Part shown: positions 25,679 to 39,585 of the stretch, in pieces
How positions within the stretch are numbered: the stretch's first letter is position 1
Layout: each line of letters begins with the position of its first letter
NCBI GenBank assembly: GCA_023150775.1
Contig: JAKLKE010000007.1
Location: forward strand, 12,117-60,462
Reading direction: 5' to 3'
DNA: 48,346 bases
Origin: Myxococcota bacterium
GTDB lineage: Bacteria > Myxococcota_A > UBA796 > CAJQPC01
The notes under the pieces: model-generated
The model's input: only the letters and a program-made list of their open reading frames with translations
Told to the model about the DNA's origin: nothing
Databases searched by the model: none
Made by a program: the position numbers and the translations under genes

Positions 25679-26140
25679 ATGGGCCGACGGTTACTCTGCT
25701 CACTGTTGACCAGACGATCGTCCCCCCCTCAACAGCGCGCCCTTCCTGGTTCAAACGTGCCCAACCAACGCTTCATCGTCCTCGCGTTCGTGATCTGCTC
25801 CATCATGGTCGGTCTGGTGCTTCGCAGCGCCTCCGTGGCCGTGATGTTGGGTCTGGGCCGGGCGGACACCCTCTTGGGTGGAGCGGTCCCGCTCTCGGCG
25901 CTCATCGCGCTCGCTGGTGGGGTGGTCTGCTTCTTCATCCTTCTCAAGAACACTGTCGCCGTGCGCTTCTCCGACGAGGCCATCGGTGAGCTCGCCAAGG
26001 TCACTTGGCCCAGCCGTGAAGAGACGATCAACTCATCGCTCGTCGTCGTCGCGACGAGCGTGATCTTCTCGGGCTCGCTGGCCTTGTTTGACTTTGTCTG
26101 GGCACGCGCGACAAACTTCTTCCTCTTCACCGCAGGTTAG
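25679..26140 (+). CDS. secE: Preprotein translocase subunit SecE, three-segment form
   Basis: SecE stabilises SecY in the inner-membrane translocon. The conserved part is at the C-terminus: EAIGELAKVTWPSREETINSS, then the last hydrophobic helix. Two further hydrophobic segments precede it (FIVLAFVICSIMVGLVL and LSALIALAGGVVCFFILL), as in the three-helix SecE of E. coli. The start is uncertain: ATG 25679 is used here, a GTG at 25757 would give a shorter protein beginning just before the first helix, and an ATG at 25622 lies within the tuf terminator. No good SD marks any of them. Precedes nusG as usual. Confidence 0.88.
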   Translation: MGRRLLCSLLTRRSSPPQQRALPGSNVPNQRFIVLAFVICSIMVGLVLRSASVAVMLGLGRADTLLGGAVPLSALIALAGGVVCFFILLKNTVAVRFSDEAIGELAKVTWPSREETINSSLVVVATSVIFSGSLALFDFVWARATNFFLFTAG

Positions 26141-26193
26141 CCGCTCGGCGGCCTGCGTCACTGTCGGCCGGAGCGGTCGGAGGGACAACCTTC

Positions 26194-26730
26194 ATGTCCA
26201 AGGCCTGGTATGTGGTTCACACCTACTCGGGGTTCGAGAACAAGGCCAAAGCGGCCTTGGAAGAGCGCATCAAGCAGCTCGGTGTGAGCCAGCGGTTCGG
26301 CGATATCCTCATCCCGACTGAACAAGTCATCGAGGTCAAGGGCGGCCAAAAGCGCTCTGTGACCCGTAAATTCTTCCCTGGTTACATCCTGGTTCAGATG
26401 GAGCTCGACAACCTGACCTGGCACGTCGTCAAAGAGACGCCGAAGATCACAGGCTTCGTTGGCGGCACACGCAACCCTCCTCCGGTCCCTGAGCCTGAGG
26501 TGCGTCGTATCACGCGTCAGATGGACCAAGGTGAGGCCGACAAGCCGAAGCCCAAGCTCAACTTCGAACGCAACGAAGAGGTCCGTGTTGTAGACGGCCC
26601 CTTCGCGACGATGAAGGGCGCCGTGGAAGAGGTGAACACCGCCCGCGGCAAGCTCCGGGTGATGGTCACGATCTTCGGTCGCCCCACGAGCGTCGAGCTC
26701 GATTTTACCCAGGTCGAGAAGCTCGGCTGA
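26194..26730 (+). CDS. nusG: Transcription termination/antitermination factor NusG
   Basis: 178 residues; binds RNA polymerase and couples it to Rho or the ribosome. The NGN domain runs from WYVVHTYSGFENKA, with KFFPGYILV, to about residue 115; the KOW domain begins at EEVRVVDGPFATMKGAVEEV. Normal length. Follows secE by 53 bases and precedes rplK in the standard order. Confidence 0.98.
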   Translation: MSKAWYVVHTYSGFENKAKAALEERIKQLGVSQRFGDILIPTEQVIEVKGGQKRSVTRKFFPGYILVQMELDNLTWHVVKETPKITGFVGGTRNPPPVPEPEVRRITRQMDQGEADKPKPKLNFERNEEVRVVDGPFATMKGAVEEVNTARGKLRVMVTIFGRPTSVELDFTQVEKLG

Positions 26731-26788
26731 GCTCCCCCCTCTTAAGACTTAGCTGGCGTCTCCTTCTCGGCGGCGCAGGAGAATCAAC

Positions 26789-27220
26789 ATGGCGAAAAAA
26801 GTCACCAACCGCATCAAGCTGCAGATCATGGGCGGAGACGCCAAGCCGGCCCCTCCCGTAGGTCCGGCGCTCGGTCAGGCGGGCGTGAACATCCCCCTGT
26901 TCTGCAAAGACTTCAACGCTCGCACCGCGCACATGGCCGCTGACAAGATGCCTGTGCCGGTGTTCATCACCGTCTACAGCGACCGCACGTTCGAGTTCAA
27001 GGTGGGCACCCCGCCCGCCTCGGCGCTCCTGCGTAAGGCCGCTGGCGCTGCGAAGGGCTCCGGTGAGCCGAACAAGAAGAAGATCGGCACCATCACCGAG
27101 GCCCAGCTCAGCGACATCGCTACCACCAAGCTCCCCGACCTCAACACCAGCGATCATGCGGCCGCCGTACGGACGATCGCTGGCACGGCGAAGTCGATGG
27201 GAATCAACATCAACAACTGA
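26789..27220 (+). CDS. rplK: 50S ribosomal protein L11
   Basis: 143 residues; forms the GTPase-associated centre with 23S rRNA and L10-L12 and is needed for RelA activation. N-terminal Pro-rich segment ([20 protein letters not shown]) and C-terminal RNA-binding domain (GTAKSMGI) intact. Good SD (CAGGAGA). Unusually, 94 bases of structured spacer separate it from rplA. Confidence 0.98.
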   Translation: MAKKVTNRIKLQIMGGDAKPAPPVGPALGQAGVNIPLFCKDFNARTAHMAADKMPVPVFITVYSDRTFEFKVGTPPASALLRKAAGAAKGSGEPNKKKIGTITEAQLSDIATTKLPDLNTSDHAAAVRTIAGTAKSMGININN

Positions 27221-27314
27221 CTCTCATCCTTGGGTGGGGGAGGGTTGGCCGCAGCCCGTTATGACCCCCCCAAGGAGCCTTGTTCGTCTCTGACGGGCTT
27301 GGCGAGGAGGACTA
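27221..27314 (+). promoter_or_regulatory. Structured rplK-rplA spacer, possible pseudoknot / L1 autoregulatory site
   Basis: A stem TCCTTGGG (27227-27234) with CCCAAGGA (27269-27276), extended by GGGG/CCCC past one bulge. Its loop contains AGCCCGT (27253-27259), complementary to ACGGGCT (27293-27299) just before the rplA Shine-Dalgarno (27304-27310). The two pairings are topologically a pseudoknot or alternatives. L1 represses its own operon by binding mRNA in many bacteria; that this is its site is inference. Confidence 0.4.
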
Positions 27315-28037
27315 GTGTCCAAGCGTAGCAAGCGCTGGGGATCAAACCGCCAAAAGGTTGATCCCCTGGCCAAGTTCACCGTCGATCAGGCGGTGGAGTT
27401 GGTCCGTGAGGGCGCGACCGCGAAGTTCGACGAGACCGTCGACGTCGCGGTCAGGCTTGGGGTGAACCCCAAGCACGCGGATCAGATGGTCCGTGGCGCC
27501 TGCAGCCTACCCCACGGCACCGGCAAGACCGTTCGTGTTGTCGTCTTCGCTCAAGGCGAAGCCGCTCGACTCGCGACGGAGGCCGGCGCGGATGTGGTTG
27601 GCGGCGATGAGCTGATCAACAAAATTCAGAACGAGAACTGGCTAGACTTCGACAAGGCCATCGCTACCCGCGACATGATGGGTAAGGTGGGTCGTCTGGG
27701 TCGTGTCCTCGGTCCCCGCGGCTTGATGCCCAACCCCAAGGTTGGCACCGTCGTTGGTCCCGAGCACGTCGCCGAGACGGTCGTCGCGCTCAAGGGGGGT
27801 CGTATTGACTTCCGCGTTGAGAAGGCGGGTATCGTTCACGCTCCGGTCGGGAAGGCCTCGATGAGCGCGTCCGCGCTCAAGGAGAACCTGCTCGCGCTCA
27901 TCAACGAACTCTTCCGTCTCAAGCCGTCTACGGCCAAGGGCACCTACCTTCGCGGCGCCGCGCTCAGCAGCACCATGGGTGTTGGTGTTCGCCTTGACGT
28001 GAACGATGTGGCTCGTGAGACGGGCAAGGCGGGTTGA
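27315..28037 (+). CDS. rplA: 50S ribosomal protein L1
   Basis: 240 residues from GTG with GAGGAGG five bases upstream. L1 forms the mobile stalk that guides deacylated tRNA out and often represses rplKA. Signature segments [20 protein letters not shown] and [18 protein letters not shown] are intact. Length about ten more than E. coli because of the basic N-terminus [16 protein letters not shown]. Confidence 0.98.
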   Translation: MSKRSKRWGSNRQKVDPLAKFTVDQAVELVREGATAKFDETVDVAVRLGVNPKHADQMVRGACSLPHGTGKTVRVVVFAQGEAARLATEAGADVVGGDELINKIQNENWLDFDKAIATRDMMGKVGRLGRVLGPRGLMPNPKVGTVVGPEHVAETVVALKGGRIDFRVEKAGIVHAPVGKASMSASALKENLLALINELFRLKPSTAKGTYLRGAALSSTMGVGVRLDVNDVARETGKAG

Positions 28038-28040
28038 TCC

Positions 28041-28574
28041 ATGAACAAGGCTGAGAAGATCGAGTTCGTGGAGCGCTTCACGGGTGAAATCGGGAGCGCC
28101 CCCCTGGTCGTTGTGACCGAGTACCGCGCCGTCAAGGTGGCTGACTCGAACAGCCTCCGCCGCCGTCTTGAGGCCAAGGGCCTGAAGCTGGAGGTGGTGA
28201 AGAACACCCTGGTTCGCCGGTGTGTTGCTGGTACTCCCAAGGAGGTGATCGTCGATCAGCTCACTGGGATGAACGGCGTGATCATCTCCGGTGAGGATCC
28301 TATCGCCTCGGCGAAGGCCATCCGGGAGATCATCGACCCGAAGGGTCCCATTCAGATCAAGTTTGGGTACTTCGACGGCGTCGTTCTGCAGGCCCCCGAG
28401 GTCTTGGCGGTCGCTGACCTGCCCAGCCGCGAGGATCTGCTGGCCACCCTGCTCTCTACGATGCAGGAAGGTCCGCGTCAGATCCTCGGAGTTATCCAAG
28501 GGCCCCCGCGCGACCTGCTGTACCTGCTCAAGAACTACGAGACCAAGCTTGCTGAGCAGCAGGCTGGCGAATAA
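28041..28574 (+). CDS. rplJ: 50S ribosomal protein L10
   Basis: 177 residues; anchors L7/L12 dimers on the ribosome. Starts only three bases after the rplA stop, so the long L10 leader found before rplJ in many bacteria is missing. N-terminal rRNA-binding half (TEYRAVKVADSNSLRRRL, VVKNTLVRR) and the C-terminal L12-binding helix (LAEQQAGE end) are present. Confidence 0.97.
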   Translation: MNKAEKIEFVERFTGEIGSAPLVVVTEYRAVKVADSNSLRRRLEAKGLKLEVVKNTLVRRCVAGTPKEVIVDQLTGMNGVIISGEDPIASAKAIREIIDPKGPIQIKFGYFDGVVLQAPEVLAVADLPSREDLLATLLSTMQEGPRQILGVIQGPPRDLLYLLKNYETKLAEQQAGE

Positions 28575-28619
28575 CCTACACGATTCCCATTCCCCATCAA
28601 GTTCGCAGGAGATCAAGCC

Positions 28620-29003
28620 ATGGCGACTCAGGCTGAAGTTGTCGACTACATCAAGAACCTCAAGCTCTCCGAGGTCAAGGCCCTCATCTCGATCCTCGAG
28701 GACGAGCTGGGCGTGAAGGCCTCCGCTCCCGTCGTCGCCGTCGCTGGCGGCGGTGGTGCGGCCCCCGCCGCGGCGGAGCCCGTTGAGGAGAAGACCGAGT
28801 TCACCGTCGTCCTCAAGGCCGCCGGTGCCAACAAGATCAACGTCATCAAGGCCATCCGTGAGCTCACGGGCCTTGGTCTCAAAGAGGCCAAGGATCTGGT
28901 CGAGGGCGCTCCCCAGGTCGTCAAGGAGAACATCGACAAGGATGCCTCCGAAGCCGCCAAGAAGAAGCTCGTCGAGGCCGGTGCCGAGGTCGAGATCAAG
29001 TAG
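28620..29003 (+). CDS. rplL: 50S ribosomal protein L7/L12
   Basis: 127 residues; flexible stalk that recruits translation GTPases. N-terminal dimerisation region, Ala/Gly/Pro-rich hinge ([17 protein letters not shown]), and C-terminal domain with [12 protein letters not shown] and [25 protein letters not shown] terminator-like hairpin follows. Confidence 0.98.
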   Translation: MATQAEVVDYIKNLKLSEVKALISILEDELGVKASAPVVAVAGGGGAAPAAAEPVEEKTEFTVVLKAAGANKINVIKAIRELTGLGLKEAKDLVEGAPQVVKENIDKDASEAAKKKLVEAGAEVEIK

Positions 29004-29017
29004 TTGGTGAAAGGTGT

Positions 29018-29052
29018 CGCGCTGGCGGTGCGCGTGAGCTCGCCCCAGCGCG
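29018..29052 (+). terminator. Terminator-like hairpin after rplL
   Basis: CGCGCTGG (29018-29025) pairs with CCAGCGCG (29045-29052), followed by the pyrimidine tract ATCCTCTTCTT. Likely partial, since rpoB must be expressed. Confidence 0.55.
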
Positions 29053-29063
29053 ATCCTCTTCTT

Positions 29064-29100
29064 GACAAACACGCCCAGGCATGTTCTGGGCGGTGTTGTC
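29064..29100 (+). promoter_or_regulatory. Second rplL-rpoB stem-loop, possible attenuator
   Basis: GCCCAG (29073-29078), loop GCATGTT, CTGGGC (29086-29091), with outer arms GACAAACAC and GTGTTGTC extending the stem past a bulge. It overlaps a TTGACA hexamer, which may therefore be part of the arm and not a -35. Confidence 0.45.
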
Positions 29101-29405
29101 ATTCTGTTGTCTCTGTCTCCAAGCGCCGTCGGCGTTCTCGAGACCCCGCTGGCATTCGCCAGCTACCCTACGACACATCCCGCGAGACCGCACCCCTTTG
29201 ATGGTCTACCCGGCTTCTGACGCGTCCTGCGCAGCAGAGAATGCTGCTGTCTCGTTGACATGCAGCGCGGTGAGCTGTGCCTGGGCTGGCCAGCTGGTGT
29301 TGCGCAAGGCGCCGCGGACGTCCCGGGTTCCTGATGGTTTCACTCCCGCGGCCGCGATGAGCCTACGCCCTCGGCTCCGCGCGCTGCACGATCGCTGAGG
29401 TCCTG

Positions 29406-32400
29406 ATGGCAGACCTTCTCGCAAATAACTTCAAGCATCGGCGTAACTTCGCGAAGGTTAAGCCGGCGGTTGAGATCCAAAACCTCATCGAGATTCAGAA
29501 GGAATCTTACGAGGCCTTCCTCCAGAGCCAGGTGCCTCTGGAAGAGCGCAAGAGCATCGGCCTTCAGGGCGTGTTCAAGAGCGTTTTCCCGATTCAGGAC
29601 TTCGCTCAGAAGGCGTCCCTTCAGTTCGTGTCTTTCGATCTGGAGCAGCCGAAGTACGACGTGGACGAGTGCCGCGAGCGCGGCATGACGTTCTCCGCGC
29701 CGCTCAAGGTCACCGTGCGCCTCGTCGTCTGGGAGGTTGATCCCGAGACCGAGACCCGCACCGTCTCGAACATCAAAGAGCAGGAGGTCTACTTCGGTGA
29801 GATCCCGCTCATGACCGAGAACGGGACCTTCATCGTCAACGGCACCGAGCGTGTCGTCGTCTCCCAGCTCCACCGCAGCCCGGGCATCTTCTTCGACCAG
29901 GGCCAGTCCAAGACCGGCGGTGGCAAGGCGATCTTCTCCGCGCGCATCATCCCCAACCGCGGCTCTTGGATCGACTTCGAGTTCGACACGAAGGACATCC
30001 TCTACGTCCGCATCGACCGCCGCCGCAAGCTCCCCGCGACGGTGCTCCTGCGCGCCTTGGGCTACTCCACCGAGGAGCTGCTCAACTACTTCTACGAGCG
30101 TGAGAAGTACATCTGGAACGGCGAGGGCTGGACGAAGGAGACCTCCGTCACCCTGCTCGCCATTCAGAACGCCACCGTCGAGGTGTTTGACTCGACGGGT
30201 GAGGTGCTCTGCAAGCAGGGCAAGAAGTTCCTCAAGCCCGCGATCCGCAAGATGCGTAAGGCGGGCATGATCCGCACCGAGACGCAGCTCATCGACGGCC
30301 AGGAGCAAGAGATCGACATCGCGGCGATCCCCGTCGCCGATGGCGCCATCCTCGGCACGGTCTGCGCCTACGACATCGTCGACATGCGCACCGGCCTCGT
30401 GCTCGTGCCCTGCAACGAGGTGCTCACCGAGGAGAACATCCAGCGCGTCATCGAGGCGGGCATCACCGAGTTTGAGGTGCTGTTCATCGACAACGTGATG
30501 GTGGGCTCCTTCCTCCGCGACACGCTCTTGGTCGACAAGATCAGCACGACGGAAGAGGCGATCATCGAGATCTACCGGCGCCTGCGGCCCGGCGATCCCC
30601 CGACCTACGACACCGCCGTTCAGCACTTCGAGAACCTGTTCTTCAACGCTGAGCGTTACGACCTCTCCCAGGTCGGTCGCCACAAGCTGAACCAGAAGCT
30701 CGGCTTGGACCTGTCTCTTGAGCAGACGACGCTCACCCGCGACGACATCCTGCGCGTGGTGAAGTACCTCATCGACCTCAAGAACAACAAGGGCCAGATC
30801 GACGACATCGACCACCTCGGCAACCGTCGTATTCGCGCGGTCGGCGAGCTCCTGGAGAACCAGTACCGCATCGGCCTGGTTCGTATGGAGAAGGCGATCA
30901 AGGAGCGCATGAGCCTCTCGGAGATCGAGGCGCTTATGCCCCACGACCTCATCAACGCGAAGCCTGTCTCCGCGGTGGTGAAGGAGTTCTTCGGCTCGTC
31001 CCAGCTCTCGCAGTTCATGGACCAGACGAACCCGCTCTCCGAGGTCACCCACAAGCGCCGCCTGTCTGCCCTCGGGCCGGGTGGTCTCACCCGCGAGCGC
31101 GCCGGCTTCGACGTCCGCGACGTTCACCCGACCCACTACGGCCGCATCTGCCCCATCGAGACGCCTGAAGGTCCGAACATCGGCCTCATCGCGTCGCTGT
31201 CCACCTACGCCCGGGTCAACGGCTTCGGCTTCATCGAGACGCCGTACCAGCTCGTGCGTGAGGGCCGCGTCGTCAACGAGGTGAAGTACTTCACCGCCGA
31301 TGAAGAAGAGGGCGCCGAGGGCAAGGGCAACGTCATCGCCCAGGCCTCGGTGGCCTTCAACCCCGACGGCAGCTTCGTGGACAACGTCGTCGCCGCCCGC
31401 GTCGATGGCGAGTTCGCGATGGTCTCCAAGGACTCCGTCACCCTCCGTGACGTCTCCGCGAACCAGCTCGTCTCCGTCGCCGCGTCGCTCATCCCCTTCT
31501 TGGAGAACGACGACGCGAACCGCGCGCTCATGGGCTCGAACATGCAGCGCCAGGCCGTTCCGGTCATCCGCACCGAGGCCCCGTTCGTGGGCACCGGCAT
31601 GGAGTCCGTCGTGGCCCGGGACTCTGGCGTCACCACCACCGTGCGTCGCTCGGGTGTGGTCACGGCGCTCGACGCCTCCCGCATCGTCATCAAGTGTGAC
31701 GAGGTGGACGAGAACGGTGAGGTCGGCGCCGACGTCGACATCTACAACCTCACCAAGTTCATCCGCTCCAACCAGAACACCTGCATCAACCAGCGCCCCG
31801 TCGTTCGCCTCGGCGAGCGCGTGACGAAGGGTGAGGTGATCGCCGACGGTCCGGCGACGGATCGTGGTGAGCTGGCGCTCGGTCAGAACGTCGTCGTCGC
31901 GTTCATGCCCTGGCAGGGCTACAACTTCGAGGACTCCATCCTCGTCTCCGAGCGGCTGGTGCGTGAGGACTACTTCACCACCATCCACATCGAAGAGTTT
32001 GAGGTCGCCGCCCGCGACACCAAGCTCGGCAAAGAGGAGATCACCCGCGACATCCCGAACGTCGGTGAGGACGCCCTCAAGAACCTCGACGACTCCGGCA
32101 TCGTGCGCATCGGCGCCGAGGTTCGCCAAGGCGACATCCTCGTCGGCAAGATCACGCCGAAGGGCGAGACCCAGCTCTCCCCCGAAGAGAAGCTCCTCCG
32201 GGCGATCTTCGGTGAGAAGGCTGGCGATGTCCGCGACACCTCGCTCCGGGTGCCCCCCGGCGTCGAGGGCACGGTCATCAGCGCCCAGGTCTTCGCCCGC
32301 GAAGGCGTCGAGAAGGACGACCGCGCGCTCGACATCGAGCGTCAGGCGGTGGTTCGGATCGAGCGTGACCGCGACGCCAAGATCGCGACCCTCCGTGACT

Positions 32401-33596
32401 CCGCCCATCGGCAGCTCGTGATGCTGCTCAACGGTCGGGTGTCCGGCAGCCGCATCCTCGACGAGAACACCGGCGAGGAGCTCATCGGCCGTGGCGAGAC
32501 CTTCTCGGAGTCCGCGCTCTCCCGCGTCGGCTTCGAGCAGTACGTCAAGCTCACCGTCGAGGACGGCGCTGAGGTCGAGGAGCAGGTCTGGGGTCTCATG
32601 GACCGCGTCCGTGAGAAAGAAGAGCAGGTTCGTGAGCGGTTCGCCGCCAAGATCGATCGCCTCAAGAAGGGCGACGAGCTGCCTCCGGGCGTCATCAAGC
32701 TGGTGAAGGTCTATGTCGCCATCAAGCGCAAGATCTCCGTCGGTGACAAGATGGCCGGACGCCACGGCAACAAGGGCGTCGTCTCCAAGATCCTCCCCGA
32801 GGAGGACATGCCTTACCTGCAGGACGGCACCCCGGTTGACATCGTGCTCAACCCCCTCGGCGTGCCCTCCCGCATGAACGTCGGGCAGATCTTGGAGGTC
32901 CACCTCGGCTGGGCCGCGCGTGGCATGGGCTTACGCATCGGCGAGCTCCTGGAGGAGAAGTACTCGACGGCCTCGCTGCGTGAGTACCTGCTCCAGGTCT
33001 ACGAGGACTCTCCCCAGGTGCAGGACTTCGTGCGCACCGCGGACGACGACTCGTTGCGTAAGTTCGGCGCGAAGTACAGCCGCGGCGTCACCACGGCGAG
33101 CCCTGTGTTCGCCGGGGCGAGCGAAGAGCAGATCAAGAACGCCCTCGACGTCGCCGGTCTCGACCGCGACGGCCAGAGCCTGCTCTTCGATGGCCGCACC
33201 GGTGAGCCCTTCGACCGCCGGGTCACCGTCGGCGTGATGTACATGCTCAAGCTCCATCACCTCGTCGATGACAAGATCCACGCGCGCTCCATCGGGCCCT
33301 ACTCCTTGGTCACCCAGCAGCCGCTCGGTGGTAAGGCCCAGTTCGGTGGTCAGCGCCTCGGTGAGATGGAGGTCTGGGCCCTTGAGGCCTACGGCGCGGC
33401 CTACAACCTTCAGGAGTTCCTGACGGTGAAGTCCGACGACGTCACGGGCCGCACCCGCATGTACGAGTCCATCGTCAAGGGCGAGAACGTGCTGGAGGCC
33501 GGGCTCCCCGAGGCCTTCAACGTGCTCGTGAAGGAGCTCCAAGCGCTCGCCTTAGACGTGGACCTCATCGAGGACAAGGAGGCCCTGCGCGGCTAG
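29406..33596 (+). CDS. rpoB: RNA polymerase beta subunit
   Basis: 1396 residues. Start from GAGGT upstream and the conserved N-terminus. The rifampicin pocket is present: [20 protein letters not shown] and the [10 protein letters not shown] stretch, with the residues equal to D516, H526 and S531 of E. coli all of the sensitive type (D539 here). Further on, [33 protein letters not shown] and [31 protein letters not shown] are canonical. It is about 55 residues longer than E. coli, with a slightly longer C-terminus. SD is close to the start. Precedes rpoC by 110 bases. Confidence 0.98.
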   Translation: MADLLANNFKHRRNFAKVKPAVEIQNLIEIQKESYEAFLQSQVPLEERKSIGLQGVFKSVFPIQDFAQKASLQFVSFDLEQPKYDVDECRERGMTFSAPLKVTVRLVVWEVDPETETRTVSNIKEQEVYFGEIPLMTENGTFIVNGTERVVVSQLHRSPGIFFDQGQSKTGGGKAIFSARIIPNRGSWIDFEFDTKDILYVRIDRRRKLPATVLLRALGYSTEELLNYFYEREKYIWNGEGWTKETSVTLLAIQNATVEVFDSTGEVLCKQGKKFLKPAIRKMRKAGMIRTETQLIDGQEQEIDIAAIPVADGAILGTVCAYDIVDMRTGLVLVPCNEVLTEENIQRVIEAGITEFEVLFIDNVMVGSFLRDTLLVDKISTTEEAIIEIYRRLRPGDPPTYDTAVQHFENLFFNAERYDLSQVGRHKLNQKLGLDLSLEQTTLTRDDILRVVKYLIDLKNNKGQIDDIDHLGNRRIRAVGELLENQYRIGLVRMEKAIKERMSLSEIEALMPHDLINAKPVSAVVKEFFGSSQLSQFMDQTNPLSEVTHKRRLSALGPGGLTRERAGFDVRDVHPTHYGRICPIETPEGPNIGLIASLSTYARVNGFGFIETPYQLVREGRVVNEVKYFTADEEEGAEGKGNVIAQASVAFNPDGSFVDNVVAARVDGEFAMVSKDSVTLRDVSANQLVSVAASLIPFLENDDANRALMGSNMQRQAVPVIRTEAPFVGTGMESVVARDSGVTTTVRRSGVVTALDASRIVIKCDEVDENGEVGADVDIYNLTKFIRSNQNTCINQRPVVRLGERVTKGEVIADGPATDRGELALGQNVVVAFMPWQGYNFEDSILVSERLVREDYFTTIHIEEFEVAARDTKLGKEEITRDIPNVGEDALKNLDDSGIVRIGAEVRQGDILVGKITPKGETQLSPEEKLLRAIFGEKAGDVRDTSLRVPPGVEGTVISAQVFAREGVEKDDRALDIERQAVVRIERDRDAKIATLRDSAHRQLVMLLNGRVSGSRILDENTGEELIGRGETFSESALSRVGFEQYVKLTVEDGAEVEEQVWGLMDRVREKEEQVRERFAAKIDRLKKGDELPPGVIKLVKVYVAIKRKISVGDKMAGRHGNKGVVSKILPEEDMPYLQDGTPVDIVLNPLGVPSRMNVGQILEVHLGWAARGMGLRIGELLEEKYSTASLREYLLQVYEDSPQVQDFVRTADDDSLRKFGAKYSRGVTTASPVFAGASEEQIKNALDVAGLDRDGQSLLFDGRTGEPFDRRVTVGVMYMLKLHHLVDDKIHARSIGPYSLVTQQPLGGKAQFGGQRLGEMEVWALEAYGAAYNLQEFLTVKSDDVTGRTRMYESIVKGENVLEAGLPEAFNVLVKELQALALDVDLIEDKEALRG

Positions 33597-33706
33597 CCGC
33601 GCGGGGTCTTCCCCACTCTGTTTTCAAAAGATCTCGCGCAGGGGCGACGTCGCGGCCTGAGTGGCTCTCGCACGTCGTCCTCCAATGACCCTTCCAGGAG
33701 TCAGCC

Positions 33707-38518
<4,812 letters not shown>

Positions 38519-38543
38519 CGATCGCCTCATTTCGCTCCTGTTC

Positions 38544-38572
38544 TTGACTGGGGAGCGTCGTCCGAATAGATC
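38544..38572 (+). promoter_or_regulatory. Candidate promoter for rpsL-rpsG
   Basis: TTGACT (38544-38549), 17-base spacer, TAGATC (38567-38572). It lies in the 144-base gap between rpoC and rpsL. Confidence 0.5.
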
Positions 38573-38662
38573 GCCACGGTTCATGGGACGATCAGGCGGC
38601 GCGCCCCGCTCCAAACAGAGCTGCCCCCTTCTCCTGTCGTCATTTCCTCAAGAGGTTCCCGG

Positions 38663-39037
38663 ATGCCCACCATCAACCAGCTTGTCCGTAAGGGACGGCA
38701 GAAGGTTGCGACCAAGTCCAAGTCGCCCGCCCTCATGGGCTGCCCGCAGAAGCGCGGCGTCTGCACTCGTGTGTACACGACCACCCCCAAGAAGCCCAAC
38801 TCGGCGCTCCGTAAGGTCGCCCGTGTTCGTCTCACCAACGACATGGAGGTCACCGCCTACATCGGTGGTGAGGGCCACAACCTCCAAGAGCACTCCTCGG
38901 TGCTCATTCGTGGTGGTCGCGTCAAGGACCTGCCTGGCGTTCGGTACCACATCATCCGCGGCACCCTCGACTCCCAGGGCGTCAACGCCCGGCGCCAGGG
39001 CCGCTCCAAGTACGGCGCCAAGCGGCCCAAGAAGTAA
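38663..39037 (+). CDS. rpsL: 30S ribosomal protein S12
   Basis: 124 residues; decoding-centre protein. The streptomycin-relevant segments [12 protein letters not shown] and [12 protein letters not shown] carry wild-type Lys and Pro residues, predicting a sensitive form. Length normal. Followed by rpsG after 11 bases. Confidence 0.98.
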   Translation: MPTINQLVRKGRQKVATKSKSPALMGCPQKRGVCTRVYTTTPKKPNSALRKVARVRLTNDMEVTAYIGGEGHNLQEHSSVLIRGGRVKDLPGVRYHIIRGTLDSQGVNARRQGRSKYGAKRPKK

Positions 39038-39048
39038 GGTTCTGATCC

Positions 39049-39519
39049 ATGCCTCGTCGTCACGAAGTCCCCAAGCGTATTGTGCTGCCTGACCCCAAGT
39101 TTGGGGACAAGGCGGTCACCAAGTTCATGAACGCCGTGATGGAAGATGGAAAAAAGGCTGTCGCCGAGTCCATCGTCTATGGTGCGTTCGATGTCATCGA
39201 GGATCGCACCCGCGAGGAGCCCATCAAGGTCTTCCGGCGGGCGCTTGAGAACGTCTCCCCCTTGGTGGAGGTCAAGTCTCGCCGCGTGGGTGGCTCTACC
39301 TACCAGGTGCCGATCGAGGTCCGCAACGATCGTCGTATGGCGCTCGCGATGCGGTGGATCATCATCTTCGCCCGCAAGCGCAGCGGCCGGTCGATGCAAG
39401 AGAAGCTCGCCAACGAGCTGATCGAGGCCTCCCACAACCGCGGCAACGCGGTGAAGCGGAAGGACGAGACCCACCGTATGGCTGAGGCCAACAAGGCGTT
39501 CGCGCACTACCGCTGGTAA
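39049..39519 (+). CDS. rpsG: 30S ribosomal protein S7
   Basis: 156 residues; nucleates 30S head assembly and contacts the E site. [10 protein letters not shown] start and the [21 protein letters not shown] end are canonical. A strong terminator follows within 21 bases, ending the rpsL-rpsG unit. Confidence 0.98.
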   Translation: MPRRHEVPKRIVLPDPKFGDKAVTKFMNAVMEDGKKAVAESIVYGAFDVIEDRTREEPIKVFRRALENVSPLVEVKSRRVGGSTYQVPIEVRNDRRMALAMRWIIIFARKRSGRSMQEKLANELIEASHNRGNAVKRKDETHRMAEANKAFAHYRW

Positions 39520-39539
39520 TCGCGCCTTTACCTCTTCGC

Positions 39540-39582
39540 GGCCCGCTGAGCGCCCTGGTGCTCAGCGGGCCGTCTCTTTTTT
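39540..39582 (+). terminator. Strong intrinsic terminator between rpsG and the fusA-like gene
   Basis: GGCCCGCTGAGC (39540-39551), 8-base loop, GCTCAGCGGGCC (39560-39571), then GTCTCTTTTTT. Twelve perfect base pairs with a U-tract; the best terminator in the window. The fusA-like ATG is three bases beyond it. Confidence 0.93.
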
Positions 39583-39585
39583 CTG

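Larger units (their letters stand above)
29004..29405. other. 402-base rplL-rpoB intergenic region
   Basis: Contains two hairpins (29018-29052 and 29064-29100), two exact TTGACA hexamers at 29062 and 29255, and a small stem GCAGCA/TGCTGC at 29231-29247. Behind the second TTGACA the -10 position (TGCCTG) is poor. No gene seen. In E. coli the same junction holds an attenuator and an RNase III site, so partial termination is plausible here. Confidence 0.5.

Noticed and set aside
29340-32903. Very long minus-strand open frame opposite rpoB, and similar ones opposite rpoC
   Set aside because: High-GC coding sequence leaves few stops on the antisense strand; the products are low-complexity Asp/Val/Leu/Arg-rich and have no start signals.
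33601-33652. Terminator between rpoB and rpoC (GGGG-TCTT-CCCC then CTGTTTT)
   Set aside because: Stem of four base pairs is too weak, and rpoBC must be co-expressed.
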